Part shown: piece by piece, positions 25,612 to 35,735 of the stretch
Layout of the letters: every line of letters begins with the position of its first letter
How positions within the stretch are numbered: the stretch's first letter is position 1
Source of the DNA: Bradyrhizobium sp. KBS0727
GTDB lineage: Bacteria > Pseudomonadota > Alphaproteobacteria > Rhizobiales > Xanthobacteraceae
DNA length: 64,000 bases
Direction: 5' to 3'
NCBI RefSeq assembly: GCF_005937885.2
Contig: NZ_CP042176.1
Location: 62,001-126,000, forward strand
The notes under the pieces: generated by a model
Database searches by the model: none
The model's input: the letters and a program-made list of their open reading frames with translations, nothing else
What the model was told of the DNA's origin: nothing
Position numbers and translations under genes: made by a program

Positions 25612-27128
25612 CCGCGACCGCGACATTCTCGGCCGCGCTGGCCAACGAGACGGCCACCGCGCATTTGATGGCGGACCTCGCGCTCCTGGTCGGTCCCGGC
25701 GATGTGATCACGCTGTCGGGCGATCTCGGCGCCGGCAAGACCGCCGCGGCCCGGGCGATGATCCGCTATCTCGCCGGCGACGCCGCGCTGGAGGTGCCAA
25801 GCCCGACGTTCACGCTGGCACAGAGCTACGACCTGCCGTTTCCGATCATTCACGCCGACCTCTATCGCATCAATGATGCCAGCGAGCTGGAGGAAATCGG
25901 GCTGTCGCCGCTGCCGGAAGCCACGCTGGTGCTGATCGAGTGGCCGGAACGTGCGCCGGACGCGCTTCCCGCCGATCGCATCGACCTTGCCTTCAGCCAT
26001 CGTCCGGCGTTCGGATCCTCCGCGCGCGCCGTCGAGATCACCGGTTACGGCAAGGCCGTAGCGCAGGTCGAAAGGCTGGGCGCGATGCGCGCGTTCCTCG
26101 ACGGCGCCGGCTTCATGAATGCCGAGCGCGAGCGCATGCCCGGCGATGCCTCGACGCGCTCCTATGCGCGGCTCGTTCTGGACGGCGGCTCTGCTATCTT
26201 GATGAATTCGCCGCGGCGTCCGGACGGACCGGCAATCTATGACGGAAAATCCTACAGCGCAGCGGTGCATCTCGCCGAAGACGTCAAGCCGTTCGTCGCC
26301 ATTGCCAATGGCCTGCGCCAGCACGGCTTCTCGGCGCCCGCGATCCGTCACACCGATCTCGATTCCGGCTTCCTGATCACCGAGGATTTCGGCGGCGCGG
26401 GTGTGATCGAAGGCGAGCCGCCGCGGCCGATCGTCGAGCGCTACGAGGCCGCCACCGACATGCTGGCGGCGCTGCACCGCGAGACGCTGCCCGAAACCCT
26501 GCCGCTGACGCGAGAGCTCGACTACGCGATTCCCGTGTTCGACGTCGATGCGTGGCTGGTCGAGATCGGGCTGATGACGGAATGGTATCTGGCCGATCGC
26601 GGCGCCGAACTGAGCCGCGAAGGCCGCGAAGAATTCGAGGCGATGTGGCGCCAGGTGCTGGAGAAGGCGGCAGCCGCGCCGCGGACGTGGGTGATGCGGG
26701 ATTTTCATTCCCCCAACATCATCTGGCGCGGCGAACGCACCGGCATCCTGCGCGTCGGAATTATCGACTTCCAGGACGCCGTGCTGGGACCGGCGGCCTA
26801 CGACCTGGTGTCGCTGCTGCAGGATGCCCGGATCGACGTCCCGGAGCAGCTCGAACTGACGCTGTTGACCCGCTACATCAAGGCGCGGCGCGCGGCAGAC
26901 AGCCATTTCGACGCCGCCGATTTCGCCGAACTCTACGCCATCATGTCGGCACAACGAAACACGCGCCTGCTCGGCACCTTCGCCCGGCTCAACCGCCGCG
27001 ACGGAAAGCCGCAATATCTGCGTCACCAGCCCCGGATCTGGACTTACCTGAACCGCTCGCTGGCGCACCCGACCCTGGCAGGGTTTCGCGACTGGTACGC
27101 CGCCAACGTCCCCCCGCCGGTTGCCTGA
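25608..27128 (+). CDS. tsaE: TsaE / AmgK-type sugar kinase fusion
   Basis: A 506-residue fusion of two enzymes. Residues 1-150 are TsaE, the ATPase that helps form threonylcarbamoyl-A37 on tRNA (Walker A SGDLGAGKTAAARAMI, then PSPTFTLAQSY and HADLYRI). Residues ~165-506 are an APH-fold phosphotransferase: ASTRSYARL, catalytic VMRDFHSPNIIW, metal-binding IIDFQDAVLGPAAYDL. This half matches AmgK-like kinases that phosphorylate N-acetylmuramate at C1, and murU, the next step of that salvage route, lies nearby. ATG 25608 overlaps the divL stop. Confidence 0.9.
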   Translation: MTATATFSAALANETATAHLMADLALLVGPGDVITLSGDLGAGKTAAARAMIRYLAGDAALEVPSPTFTLAQSYDLPFPIIHADLYRINDASELEEIGLSPLPEATLVLIEWPERAPDALPADRIDLAFSHRPAFGSSARAVEITGYGKAVAQVERLGAMRAFLDGAGFMNAERERMPGDASTRSYARLVLDGGSAILMNSPRRPDGPAIYDGKSYSAAVHLAEDVKPFVAIANGLRQHGFSAPAIRHTDLDSGFLITEDFGGAGVIEGEPPRPIVERYEAATDMLAALHRETLPETLPLTRELDYAIPVFDVDAWLVEIGLMTEWYLADRGAELSREGREEFEAMWRQVLEKAAAAPRTWVMRDFHSPNIIWRGERTGILRVGIIDFQDAVLGPAAYDLVSLLQDARIDVPEQLELTLLTRYIKARRAADSHFDAADFAELYAIMSAQRNTRLLGTFARLNRRDGKPQYLRHQPRIWTYLNRSLAHPTLAGFRDWYAANVPPPVA

Positions 27129-27215
27129 TTTACCACTTGTTAGCCACCCCGCCTTTAAACTGGGAAAGGCTGTGCTCGGTATATGGGGCAGCCGTCTTGG
27201 AAGCGGGAATCGGCC

Positions 27216-27536
27216 ATGGCGACAGCGGAACGGCGCAAAGGTGATCGCGTCACATTCGAGCGCGGCTTTGCCGCGCACATGATGGGCATCGACGGCACCT
27301 GGCGGCGCGACTGTGTGATGGAAGACGTATCCGAGACCGGCGCCAAGCTGACGGTCGATGGTTCCGTCGAGGGCTTGCATCTGAAGGAATTCTTCCTGCT
27401 GCTGTCATCGACCGGGCTCGCCTACCGCCGCTGCGAACTGGCTTGGGTCAATGGCGACCAGATCGGTGTCAATTTCCTGAAGCAGACCGACAAAAAGAAA
27501 AAGGCGGCGGCCAAGCGCGCCGAAGCCGAGGCCTGA
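27216..27536 (+). CDS. PilZ domain protein
   Basis: A 106-residue stand-alone PilZ domain. The c-di-GMP contacts are recognisable as the RRKGDR element at residues 5-10 and DVSETGAKL at about 38-46; the second motif has D-x-S-x-x-G. The tail is lysine/alanine-rich. ATG 27216 is preferred because the PilZ N-terminus begins there. It lies between the tsaE fusion and murU on the same strand; a link to wall recycling or cell cycle is not demonstrated. Confidence 0.85.
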   Translation: MATAERRKGDRVTFERGFAAHMMGIDGTWRRDCVMEDVSETGAKLTVDGSVEGLHLKEFFLLLSSTGLAYRRCELAWVNGDQIGVNFLKQTDKKKKAAAKRAEAEA

Positions 27537-27662
27537 AGTCTGGTGTGCCGGTGCCGTCGTACTGCCGTCATGTCCGGCGACTATGGCCTCACAGTCGCTG
27601 TAACCGGCGAATCACCGTGATATGATCCTTGAAATGATCCTTGGCGCGTTGGCGCGCCGTTG

Positions 27663-28406
27663 ATGGCTAGAGAAATTCCCGACATGTCCGTTATGCCCAC
27701 CAAAGCCATGGTCCTCGCCGCCGGCCTCGGCCTGCGCATGCGGCCGCTGACCGACCACATGCCGAAGCCGCTGGTGCGGGTAGCCGGCCAGCCCTTGCTC
27801 GATCATGTGCTGGACAAGCTCGCCGATGCCGGCGTCAGCGAAGCCGTGGTCAACGTGCATTATCTGCCCGACCAGATCATCACGCATACCGCGACCCGCA
27901 GCCGCCCCCGCGTCATCATCTCCGACGAGCGCGACCAGGTGCTCGGCACCGGCGGCGCCGTGGTCAAGGCGCTGCCTCTGCTGGGCCGGCAGCCGTTCTT
28001 CCATCTCAACGCCGACACGATGTGGATCGACGGCGTACGGCCCAACCTGACGCGGCTGGCCGAAACCTTCGATCCCGCGCGGATGGACATCCTGCTCCTG
28101 ATGGCACCGACCACGACCAGCATCGGCTATGCCGGCCGCGGCGACTACGCGATGCTGCCGGACGGCGCGCTGCGCAAGCGTCGGGAGCATCAGGTGGTGC
28201 CGTTCGTCTATGCCGGCGCGGCCGTCATGTCACCGTCGCTGTTTGACGGTGCACCCACGGGCGAATTTTCACTGACGAAAATGTTCGATCGCGCCAACGA
28301 ACAGGAGCGGCTGTTCGGCCTGCGCCTCGACGGCGTCTGGATGCATGTCGGCACCCCCGATGCGGTCGCGGCCGCGGAAGAGGCGTTTTTGGAGAGCGTG
28401 GCGTAG
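27663..28406 (+). CDS. murU: Nucleotidyltransferase, MurU-like (N-acetylmuramate-1-phosphate uridylyltransferase)
   Basis: A 247-residue sugar-phosphate nucleotidyltransferase. The signature is VLAAGLGLRMRPLTDHMPKPLV (lysine of KPLV binds the phosphate), followed by GTGGAVVKALP and the metal-binding HLNADTMW. In Pseudomonas and Caulobacter, MurU converts MurNAc-1-phosphate to UDP-MurNAc after AmgK, bypassing early MurA/MurB steps and giving some tolerance to fosfomycin. The AmgK-like kinase half of the upstream fusion supports this identity. Start ATG 27663; ATGs 27684 and 27693 are alternatives. Confidence 0.85.
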   Translation: MAREIPDMSVMPTKAMVLAAGLGLRMRPLTDHMPKPLVRVAGQPLLDHVLDKLADAGVSEAVVNVHYLPDQIITHTATRSRPRVIISDERDQVLGTGGAVVKALPLLGRQPFFHLNADTMWIDGVRPNLTRLAETFDPARMDILLLMAPTTTSIGYAGRGDYAMLPDGALRKRREHQVVPFVYAGAAVMSPSLFDGAPTGEFSLTKMFDRANEQERLFGLRLDGVWMHVGTPDAVAAAEEAFLESVA

Positions 28407-28429
28407 GGAGATCTGACGGCAAGTCAGCT

Positions 28430-28532
28430 CGTCATGCTCCGCGAAGGCGGGGCATCCAGTACGCCGCGGCCTCTCGTTTCAGCCACAGCGGCTCTGGAAT
28501 ACTGGATCACCCGCTTTCGCGGGTGATGACAG
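28430..28532. repeat. Intergenic palindromic repeat, family A, copy 2
   Basis: The outer ends CGTCATGCTCCGC and GCGGGTGATGAC, internal GGGGCATCCAGTA and TACTGGATCACCC match copy 1 at 771-861. It folds as a long imperfect hairpin between murU and addB. Confidence 0.75.
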
Positions 28533-28618
28533 TGAGTAAATGGCAGCAGCCGTTCTCGCCCCATGACCAACCCTGAATCGCTCCCTATATTGGCCCCTGA
28601 CCTCGAATCAGGAAGCCC

Positions 28619-31600
28619 ATGCGCGTTTTCAGCGTTCCCGTCTCCGTGCCGCTGTTGCGCACCGTCATCGCTGCTCTGGTCGATGGCCGGCTGGTCGATG
28701 GGTTCGAAGCGCGCCACAATCCGTTGAACCTGGCGCGGGCGACGCTCTATCTGCCGACCCGGCGCGCCGGGCGGCTGGCGCGGGAAATCTTTCTCGATGA
28801 GTTGAAGACCGAGGCCGCGATCCTGCCGCGCATCGTAGCCCTCGGCGACATCGACGAGGACGAACTGGCGTTCTCCGAGAGTTCGGAACAATTCGGTGGT
28901 GTCGCGCCGCTCGACATTCCGCCGCGACTGGGCGAACTCGAGCGCCGGCTGACGTTGGCGCATCTCGTCGCGGCGTGGGCGAAAGGTCCGGTGCTGGCGC
29001 CGCTCGTGGTTGGCGGCCCGGCTTCGACACTGGCGCTGGCCGGCGATCTGGCGCGGCTGATGGACGACATGGTGACGCGCGGCGTCGCCTGGGAAGCGCT
29101 CGACAGCCTGGTGCCTGATCAGCTTGACCAGTACTGGCAGCACTCGCTGGAATTCCTGCGCATCGCACGCAAGATATGGCCGGATCATCTGAAGGAAATC
29201 GGCAGGATCGAACCCGCGGAGCGGCGCGACCGCCTGATCGACGCGGAAGCCGCCCGCCTGACCGCGCATCACGACGGCCCCGTGATCGCGGCGGGTTCGA
29301 CCGGCTCGATGCCGGCGACCGCGAAATTCCTCGCCGTTGTCGCCGGCCTGAAGCAAGGCGCGGTGGTGCTGCCGGGGCTCGATACCGATCTCGACGACGA
29401 AGCCTGGCAAATCATCGGCGGCGTCAGGGACGCGCAAGGCAAATTCACCACGCAGCCCTCGTCGAACCATCCGCAATTCGCGATGCAGGGATTGCTCGAC
29501 CGCTTCGGCATCCGGCGCAGCGATGTCGAAATCCTCGGCACGCCGGCGGCTCAGGGACGCGACGTGCTGGTCTCGGAGACGATGCGGCCGTCGAGCGCGA
29601 CCGAGCAATGGCATGACCGGCTGGCGCAGCCGGACGTATCCGCGAAGATTTCCGCCGGGATGGCCAACCTCGCGGTGGTCGAAGCGCCGAATTCCGAAAT
29701 GGAGTCGCTGGCGATCGCGATCGCGATGCGCGAGGCGCGACATCTCGGCAAATCGGCAGCCCTGGTGACGCCGGACCGCGCACTGGCGCGACGGGTGATG
29801 GCGGCGCTGACCCGCTGGAATCTCGAATTCGACGATTCCGGCGGCGACGCCCTGACGGATACGTCCGCTGGGATTTTTGCGCGCCTCACCGCGGAAGCCG
29901 CCGCCAAGGGGCTGGAGCCGCCGACCTTGCTAGCGCTATTGAAGCATCCGCTGTTCCGGCTTGGCGGCGCGCATGGCACGCCCAAGCGCGCTATCGAAGT
30001 GCTCGAACTGGCGGTGCTGCGCGGCACCCGACCGCAAGCCGGCAGCAGTGGCCTCGCCCGCGACTTCGATCGTTTCCGGAGCGAACTCAAAAAGCTGAGA
30101 GGCAATGAGACGTCCTCGCTGCACGCCTCCGAGCAGCGCGCGAAGCTGAAGGAAGACGAACTCGATCTGGCCCAATCGCTGATCGCCTCGCTGCAGAAGG
30201 CGTTTGCACCGCTGGAGAGCATGGCGCCGTCAAGGCCCTATGATTTTGCCGAACTGGCGCAACGCCACCACGAAGTGCTGACCGCGCTTTCCTGCGACCA
30301 GGGCGGCGTGGCCGTGGTGTTCGAGGGCAGTCAGGGATTGGCGCTCGCGGCGGCGTTCGACGATCTGCTCGGCGAGGGCAAGCCGAGCGGGCTGATGGTT
30401 AAGCTCAGTGACTATCCCGAAGTGTTTCAGACCGCCTTTGCCGACCGCATGGTGCGCCGGCCGGAGCATGCCGATGCGCAACTGCAGATCTACGGCCAGC
30501 TCGAAGCACGGTTGACGGAAACCGATCGCGTCATCCTCGGTGGACTGGTCGAAGGCGTGTGGCCGCCGGCGCCGCGGGTCGATCCATGGCTGAGCCGGCC
30601 GATGCGGCATGAACTCGGCCTCGATCTGCCGGAGCGCCGCATCGGCCTCTCCGCGCACGACTTCGCGCAACTGCTCGGGGCCGGCGAGGTGATTCTCACC
30701 CACTCGGCGAAGGTCGGCGGCGCGCCGGCGGTCGCCTCGCGCTTCCTGCACCGGCTCGAAGCCGTCGCCGGCGAAGCGCGCTGGAACGCGGCGAAGCTTG
30801 CCGGTGCAAACTATGTCCGCTTCGCCGACGAACTGGACCGGCCGGACAAGGTCGAGCCGATCAAGCAGCCTGCACCCAAGCCGCCGCTTGCAACGCGGCC
30901 GCTCAAGCTGTCCGTCACCGCGATCGAGGACTGGCTGCGCGATCCCTACACCATCTACGCGAAATATATTTTGCGGCTCGATCCGCTCGATCCCGTCGAC
31001 ATGCCGCTGTCGGCGGCCGATCGCGGCTCGGCGATCCATGATGCGCTCGGTGAATTCACCCAGACGTTTGCCGAAGCACTTCCCCGTGACGTCGTCCAGG
31101 CGCTGCGCGGCATCGGCGCCAAGCATTTTGCGCCGCTGATGGAACGGCCGGAAGCAAAGGCGCTGTGGTGGCCGCGGTTTCAGCGCATCGCCGGCTGGTT
31201 TGCCGATTGGGAGCTGGCGCGCCGCGACAGCATCGACAACATCAAGGCCGAGACCAGAGGCGAAATCGGAATTCCGCTCGACAACGCGCGGACCTTCATT
31301 CTCTCCGCGCGCGCCGACCGCATCGAACGGCGTCACGACGGCAGCTTTGCGATCCTGGATTACAAGACCGGGCAACCGCCGACCGGAAAGCAGGTCCGCA
31401 TGGGCCTGTCGCCGCAACTGACGCTGGAGGCCGCCATCCTGCGCGAAGGCGGATTCAAGAATATTCCGGCGGATTCCTCTGTCGGCGAACTGGTCTATGT
31501 CAGGCTGAGCGGCAACAATCCGCCCGGCGAGCAGCGGACGCTGGAGCTGAAAATCCGCAACAACGATACGCCGCAACCGCCGGACGCTGCGGCTGACGAG

Positions 31601-31765
31601 GCGCGGCTAAAACTCGAGGCCTTGATCCGGGCGTTCGAGAACGAGGATCAGGCCTACACCTCCCTGAACCTGTCGATGTGGTCGAACCGCTACGGCGCCT
31701 ATGACGACCTCGCCCGCATCAAGGAATGGTCCGCGGCCGGCGGCCTGGGGATCGAGGAATGGTGA
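28619..31765 (+). CDS. addB: Double-strand break repair protein AddB
   Basis: A 1048-residue AddB of the alphaproteobacterial type, partner of AddA in the helicase-nuclease that resects double-strand breaks for RecA and recognises Chi-like sites. The N-terminal half is an inactivated helicase-like scaffold (LPTRRAGRLAREIFLDEL). The C-terminal RecB-type nuclease includes SVTAIEDWLRDPYTIYAKYI, DRGSAIHDALGEF and the catalytic FAILDYKTGQPPTGKQ. addA starts inside the last codons. Confidence 0.93.
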   Translation: MRVFSVPVSVPLLRTVIAALVDGRLVDGFEARHNPLNLARATLYLPTRRAGRLAREIFLDELKTEAAILPRIVALGDIDEDELAFSESSEQFGGVAPLDIPPRLGELERRLTLAHLVAAWAKGPVLAPLVVGGPASTLALAGDLARLMDDMVTRGVAWEALDSLVPDQLDQYWQHSLEFLRIARKIWPDHLKEIGRIEPAERRDRLIDAEAARLTAHHDGPVIAAGSTGSMPATAKFLAVVAGLKQGAVVLPGLDTDLDDEAWQIIGGVRDAQGKFTTQPSSNHPQFAMQGLLDRFGIRRSDVEILGTPAAQGRDVLVSETMRPSSATEQWHDRLAQPDVSAKISAGMANLAVVEAPNSEMESLAIAIAMREARHLGKSAALVTPDRALARRVMAALTRWNLEFDDSGGDALTDTSAGIFARLTAEAAAKGLEPPTLLALLKHPLFRLGGAHGTPKRAIEVLELAVLRGTRPQAGSSGLARDFDRFRSELKKLRGNETSSLHASEQRAKLKEDELDLAQSLIASLQKAFAPLESMAPSRPYDFAELAQRHHEVLTALSCDQGGVAVVFEGSQGLALAAAFDDLLGEGKPSGLMVKLSDYPEVFQTAFADRMVRRPEHADAQLQIYGQLEARLTETDRVILGGLVEGVWPPAPRVDPWLSRPMRHELGLDLPERRIGLSAHDFAQLLGAGEVILTHSAKVGGAPAVASRFLHRLEAVAGEARWNAAKLAGANYVRFADELDRPDKVEPIKQPAPKPPLATRPLKLSVTAIEDWLRDPYTIYAKYILRLDPLDPVDMPLSAADRGSAIHDALGEFTQTFAEALPRDVVQALRGIGAKHFAPLMERPEAKALWWPRFQRIAGWFADWELARRDSIDNIKAETRGEIGIPLDNARTFILSARADRIERRHDGSFAILDYKTGQPPTGKQVRMGLSPQLTLEAAILREGGFKNIPADSSVGELVYVRLSGNNPPGEQRTLELKIRNNDTPQPPDAAADEARLKLEALIRAFENEDQAYTSLNLSMWSNRYGAYDDLARIKEWSAAGGLGIEEW

Positions 31766-34700
31766 AGGCCCCGCGCACGATTCCATCAGCGGTGCGCGCG
31801 ACGCAAGCGCGCGCCTCCGATCCGGCAGCGTCCGCCTTCGTCTCGGCGAATGCCGGGTCCGGCAAGACGCATGTGCTGGTGCAGCGGGTGATCCGGCTGC
31901 TGCTGGACGGCGTGGCGCCGGAAAAAATCCTCTGCATCACCTTCACCAAGGCCGCCGCCGCCAACATGGCGGAACGGGTATTTACGACGCTCGGTCATTG
32001 GGTCACGCTCGACGACACAGAGCTGGACGCGGCCATCCGGGAGTCCGGCATCGCCGATCCCAGCGCAAAGCTGCGAAGAGATGCGCGCAAACTGTTCGCC
32101 TGTGCGCTGGAAACGCCGGGTGGCCTGAAGGTGCAGACCATCCACGCCCTGTGCGCGCGGCTGCTGCAGCAATTCCCGTTCGAGGCCAACGTGCCGGCGC
32201 GGTTCGCCGTGCTCGACGACCGCGACCAGAACGAGATGATGGAGCGGGCCAATCTCGGGGTATTTCTCGAGGCGTCGCGCCATCCCGACAGCGCCACCGG
32301 GCGCGCGCTGATGACGGCGATGGCAAGCGCCGCCGACGTGACGTTCAAGGACGTGGTGCGCGAGGCCTGCCTGAGCCGCGATCATTTCATGGCCTGGACC
32401 GATGCCGCCGGCAGCGCGGATGCCGCCGCGGCGCAGATTTCCGCGGCCCTCGGCGTCGATCCGAATGACCGTATCGAGGAGGTCGAGCGCGCCATCGTCG
32501 ATGGACCGAACCTGCCGCGATCGCGCTGGCCGGAGATCGCCGGCGTTCTGGATACCGGCAGCAAATCCGATCAGGAGCAGGCGCGCCGGTTGCGCGACGC
32601 GCTGGTGTTCTCCGGCGCCGCGCAGGTCGATGAATATTTCGGCGTGTTTCTCACCGAGGCCGACCGCACGCCGCGCAAATCCGTCGTGACAAAGAAGTTC
32701 ATCGACAACAATCCAGCGATCGGCCGGCTGTTCGACGCGGAGACCTCCCGCATTGCGCCGCTGATCGAACGCCGCCGCGCGGTCACGGCGCGCGACCGTA
32801 CCGAGGCGCTGCTGCATATCGCGACCGCGGCGGCGGCGAATTACCGGCGCGAGAAGCAGGAGCGCGGCCTGCTCGACTATGACGACCTGATCGACAAGAC
32901 GCTCGCCATGCTCGATCGCGTCTCCTCCGGCTGGGTGCATTACAAGCTCGACCGCGGCGTCGACCATGTGCTGATCGACGAAGCGCAGGACACCAGCCCG
33001 CGACAATGGGACATCGTCGCCCATATCATTTCGGAATTCACGTCCGGCGCGGGCGCGCGCGACGGCCTGGTGCGAACGGTGTTCGCGGTCGGCGACGAAA
33101 AGCAGTCGATCTTTTCGTTTCAGGGCGCGGCTCCGCGCGAATTCGATTTGCGACGCCGGGCGCTGAAGAAGAAATTCGAGGACGCCGGGCTGAAGTTCGA
33201 TCCGGTATCGTTCACCTATTCGTTCCGGTCAGGGCCGGCGATCCTGAAATCGGTCGACCACGTATTCCGCGACCAAGATATCTACCGAAGTATCCATTCG
33301 GTCGAGACCGGTCATCCCGTCCACAACTGGCTCGCCGACGCCGGTCCCGGCCAGATCGATCTCTGGGAATTGGCAGAAGCCGACGACCGGCAGGACATTG
33401 AGGGCTGGCGCGCGCCGTTTGACGGCGTCTCGCTGACCAGCCCGGAAGTGAAACTCGCGCGGCGCATTCAGGCCGAGATCAAGTCGCTGGTCGACGGCGG
33501 CACCATGACCGGCAGCACAGGCGCCCGGCGGCCGCTGCGCTATGGCGACGTGCTGGTGCTGGTGCGGCGGCGCGGCAACGCCTTCGACGCCGTCATCCAG
33601 GCGCTGAAGCACGCCAATATCCCGGTCGCGGGCGCCGATCGGCTCAAGCTGACCGAGCATATCGCCATCATCGATTTGATGAACCTGGCCGATGCGCTGC
33701 TTTTGCCGCAGGACGATCTGGCGCTCGCGGTGGCGCTGAAGAGCCCGCTGTTCGGCCTCACCGACGACGACCTGTTCAAGCTGGCGCGGGATCGCAAGGG
33801 TTCGCTGCGCGCGGCGCTGACCGCCCGCGCCGCGACCGACGGCCTGTTACGGGATGTGCTTTGGCGGCTCGAGCAATGCGAGCGCCGCGTCGTCCACGAG
33901 ACGCCGTTTGCGTTCTACGCCTGGCTGCTCGGCGGCGACGGCGGCCGCGCACGAATCCTGCAACGGCTCGGCCATGAGGCCAACGACGCGCTCGACGAAT
34001 TTCTCGAACTGGCGCTGAACTATGAACGCAAGGCGCCGGCCTCGCTGCAGGGTTTTATGGCGTGGCTGCGCGCGGCCGACACCGAAGTGAAGCGCGACAT
34101 GGAAATCTCGCGCGACCAAGTCCGCGTCATGACGGTGCACGGCGCCAAGGGCCTGGAAGCTTCCGTCGTGTTCCTGGTCGACACCACCACGTCGCCTTCG
34201 GATACGCAGCGGCTGAAACTGATCAACCTGCCGCAAGGCAATGCCGGTCCGCACGCGCCCGGCGTCGTGGTGTGGGCCGGCCGCAAGGCCGAGGATCCCT
34301 CCTCCGTCGTCGCCGCGCGCGCGGCCATGATCGCCGATACCGAGGATGAATACCGCCGCCTGCTGTACGTGGCGATGACGCGCGCGGCGGACAGGCTGAT
34401 CGTCGGCGGCTGCCTGCCCGGCAACATGAACGCGGTGCGGAAATCATCCTGGTACGACCTGATCAGCAAGGGTCTCGCGCGCTCAGACTTGCAGGTGCAG
34501 GAGCTCGAAACGCCGAATGGCAAGGTGACGCGCTATACGCTGGCGGAGGAAGCCGCTCCCGCGACAGGCTCCGCTCCTGCAACGCCTGCGGCCGCACCGA
34601 TCGCGCTGCCGACCTGGCTGCTGACGCCGGCGCAGCCGGAAACGTCGACGGAAAGCGCGTTGCGGCCTTCCGAACCCGCCAATGGCGACAGCCATCCGGT

Positions 34701-35268
34701 TCGCACCGGCGAATCCATTGCGCAGCGGGCCCGTGCGCTCCAGCGCGGGACGCTGGTGCACCGGCTTCTGCAGTCGCTGCCCGATATCGCGGCTTCAAGC
34801 CGCGGCGATGCCGCGCTCGCTTATCTTGCGCGCAACGCCGATGGCTGGACCGAAGACGAACGCAAGCAGCTTGCGGAAAGTGCACTGGCATTGATTGCCG
34901 ACGTACGCTTCGCGCCGGTATTTGCGCCCGGTAGCCGCGCCGAGGTCTCGATCGTCGGCCGTCTGGAGCGGCCGCACCGGCGTCCGGCACTGGTTTCCGG
35001 GCAGATCGACCGGCTGGTGGTGACCGATAGCGAAGTTTTGATCGTCGATTTCAAGACCAACCACGCGCCACCAGCGCAGGCAGCCGAGGCGCCGAAGGGA
35101 TATATCCGCCAATTGGCGCTGTATCGGGCGGTGCTCGGCAAACTTTATCCCCAGCGGCCGGTGCGCGCCGCGCTGCTTTGGACCGAAACGCCTGAATTCA
35201 TGGAGATTTCAGCCCCTGCGCTGGACGCGGAGCTGGCCGCCCTAATCCAAAGGGATGACCGTGCTTGA
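31759..35268 (+). CDS. addA: Double-strand break repair helicase AddA
   Basis: A 1169-residue UvrD/RecB-type helicase with a C-terminal nuclease. Motifs: Walker A SANAGSGKTHVLVQRV (about 30-45), ITFTKAAAANMAERV, Walker B region VDHVLIDEAQDTSP, GDEKQSIFSFQGA, VMTVHGAKGLEASVVFL, YVAMTRAADRLIVGG. The C-terminal RecB-like nuclease has RGTLVHRLLQSLP and VLIVDFKTNHAPP. ATG 31759 overlaps addB by seven bases, giving fixed stoichiometry through coupling. Confidence 0.96.
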   Translation: MVKAPRTIPSAVRATQARASDPAASAFVSANAGSGKTHVLVQRVIRLLLDGVAPEKILCITFTKAAAANMAERVFTTLGHWVTLDDTELDAAIRESGIADPSAKLRRDARKLFACALETPGGLKVQTIHALCARLLQQFPFEANVPARFAVLDDRDQNEMMERANLGVFLEASRHPDSATGRALMTAMASAADVTFKDVVREACLSRDHFMAWTDAAGSADAAAAQISAALGVDPNDRIEEVERAIVDGPNLPRSRWPEIAGVLDTGSKSDQEQARRLRDALVFSGAAQVDEYFGVFLTEADRTPRKSVVTKKFIDNNPAIGRLFDAETSRIAPLIERRRAVTARDRTEALLHIATAAAANYRREKQERGLLDYDDLIDKTLAMLDRVSSGWVHYKLDRGVDHVLIDEAQDTSPRQWDIVAHIISEFTSGAGARDGLVRTVFAVGDEKQSIFSFQGAAPREFDLRRRALKKKFEDAGLKFDPVSFTYSFRSGPAILKSVDHVFRDQDIYRSIHSVETGHPVHNWLADAGPGQIDLWELAEADDRQDIEGWRAPFDGVSLTSPEVKLARRIQAEIKSLVDGGTMTGSTGARRPLRYGDVLVLVRRRGNAFDAVIQALKHANIPVAGADRLKLTEHIAIIDLMNLADALLLPQDDLALAVALKSPLFGLTDDDLFKLARDRKGSLRAALTARAATDGLLRDVLWRLEQCERRVVHETPFAFYAWLLGGDGGRARILQRLGHEANDALDEFLELALNYERKAPASLQGFMAWLRAADTEVKRDMEISRDQVRVMTVHGAKGLEASVVFLVDTTTSPSDTQRLKLINLPQGNAGPHAPGVVVWAGRKAEDPSSVVAARAAMIADTEDEYRRLLYVAMTRAADRLIVGGCLPGNMNAVRKSSWYDLISKGLARSDLQVQELETPNGKVTRYTLAEEAAPATGSAPATPAAAPIALPTWLLTPAQPETSTESALRPSEPANGDSHPVRTGESIAQRARALQRGTLVHRLLQSLPDIAASSRGDAALAYLARNADGWTEDERKQLAESALALIADVRFAPVFAPGSRAEVSIVGRLERPHRRPALVSGQIDRLVVTDSEVLIVDFKTNHAPPAQAAEAPKGYIRQLALYRAVLGKLYPQRPVRAALLWTETPEFMEISAPALDAELAALIQRDDRA

Positions 35269-35357
35269 CCCGGCAAGGTCGCGTTCATAGGTTTGCCCCA
35301 TCATCCGACGCGCGATTCTCCAGACCGCGCCCCAATCCAAACGAACGAGGTACTCCC

Positions 35358-35678
35358 ATGGCCGTTGGCAAGGTTTCAGACGCCGATTTCGAAGCCGAAG
35401 TGCTCAAGGCGACCGGCCCGGTCGTGGTCGATTTCTGGGCTGAATGGTGCGGACCCTGCCGCATGATCGCACCCGCGCTCGACGAGATTTCCGGCGCGAT
35501 GGGCGACAAGGTCAAGATCGTCAAGCTGAACGTCGACGAGAGCCCGAAGACGGCCTCGAAATACGGCGTGATGTCGATCCCGACCCTGATGATCTTCAAG
35601 GGCGGCGAGATGGCCTCGCGCCAGGTCGGTGCCGCGCCGAAGCAGAAGCTGCAGCAGTGGATATCGGCTGCGGTGTGA
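35358..35678 (+). CDS. trxA: Thioredoxin
   Basis: A 106-residue thioredoxin, normal size, with redox motif WCGPC at residues 30-34, VDFWAEWCGPCRMIAP and the cis-proline loop MSIPTLMIFKGGE. It reduces cytoplasmic disulfides and serves ribonucleotide reductase. ATG 35358 has GAGG at 35347-35350. The frame remains open upstream into the addA stop region, but those residues are not thioredoxin-like. An intrinsic terminator ends the divL-to-trxA block. Confidence 0.97.
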   Translation: MAVGKVSDADFEAEVLKATGPVVVDFWAEWCGPCRMIAPALDEISGAMGDKVKIVKLNVDESPKTASKYGVMSIPTLMIFKGGEMASRQVGAAPKQKLQQWISAAV

Positions 35679-35701
35679 TGGCTCACACAATCGTTGTGAT
35701 G

Positions 35702-35735
35702 AAAACGGCCGGCTCATCGCCGGCCGTTTTGTTTT
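35702..35735 (+). terminator. Intrinsic terminator after trxA
   Basis: AAAACGGCCGGC (35702-35713) and GCCGGCCGTTTT (35719-35730) form a 12-bp stem with loop TCATC, followed by GTTTT. The A and T flanks make it usable in both directions, fitting the convergent gene on the other strand. Confidence 0.9.
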
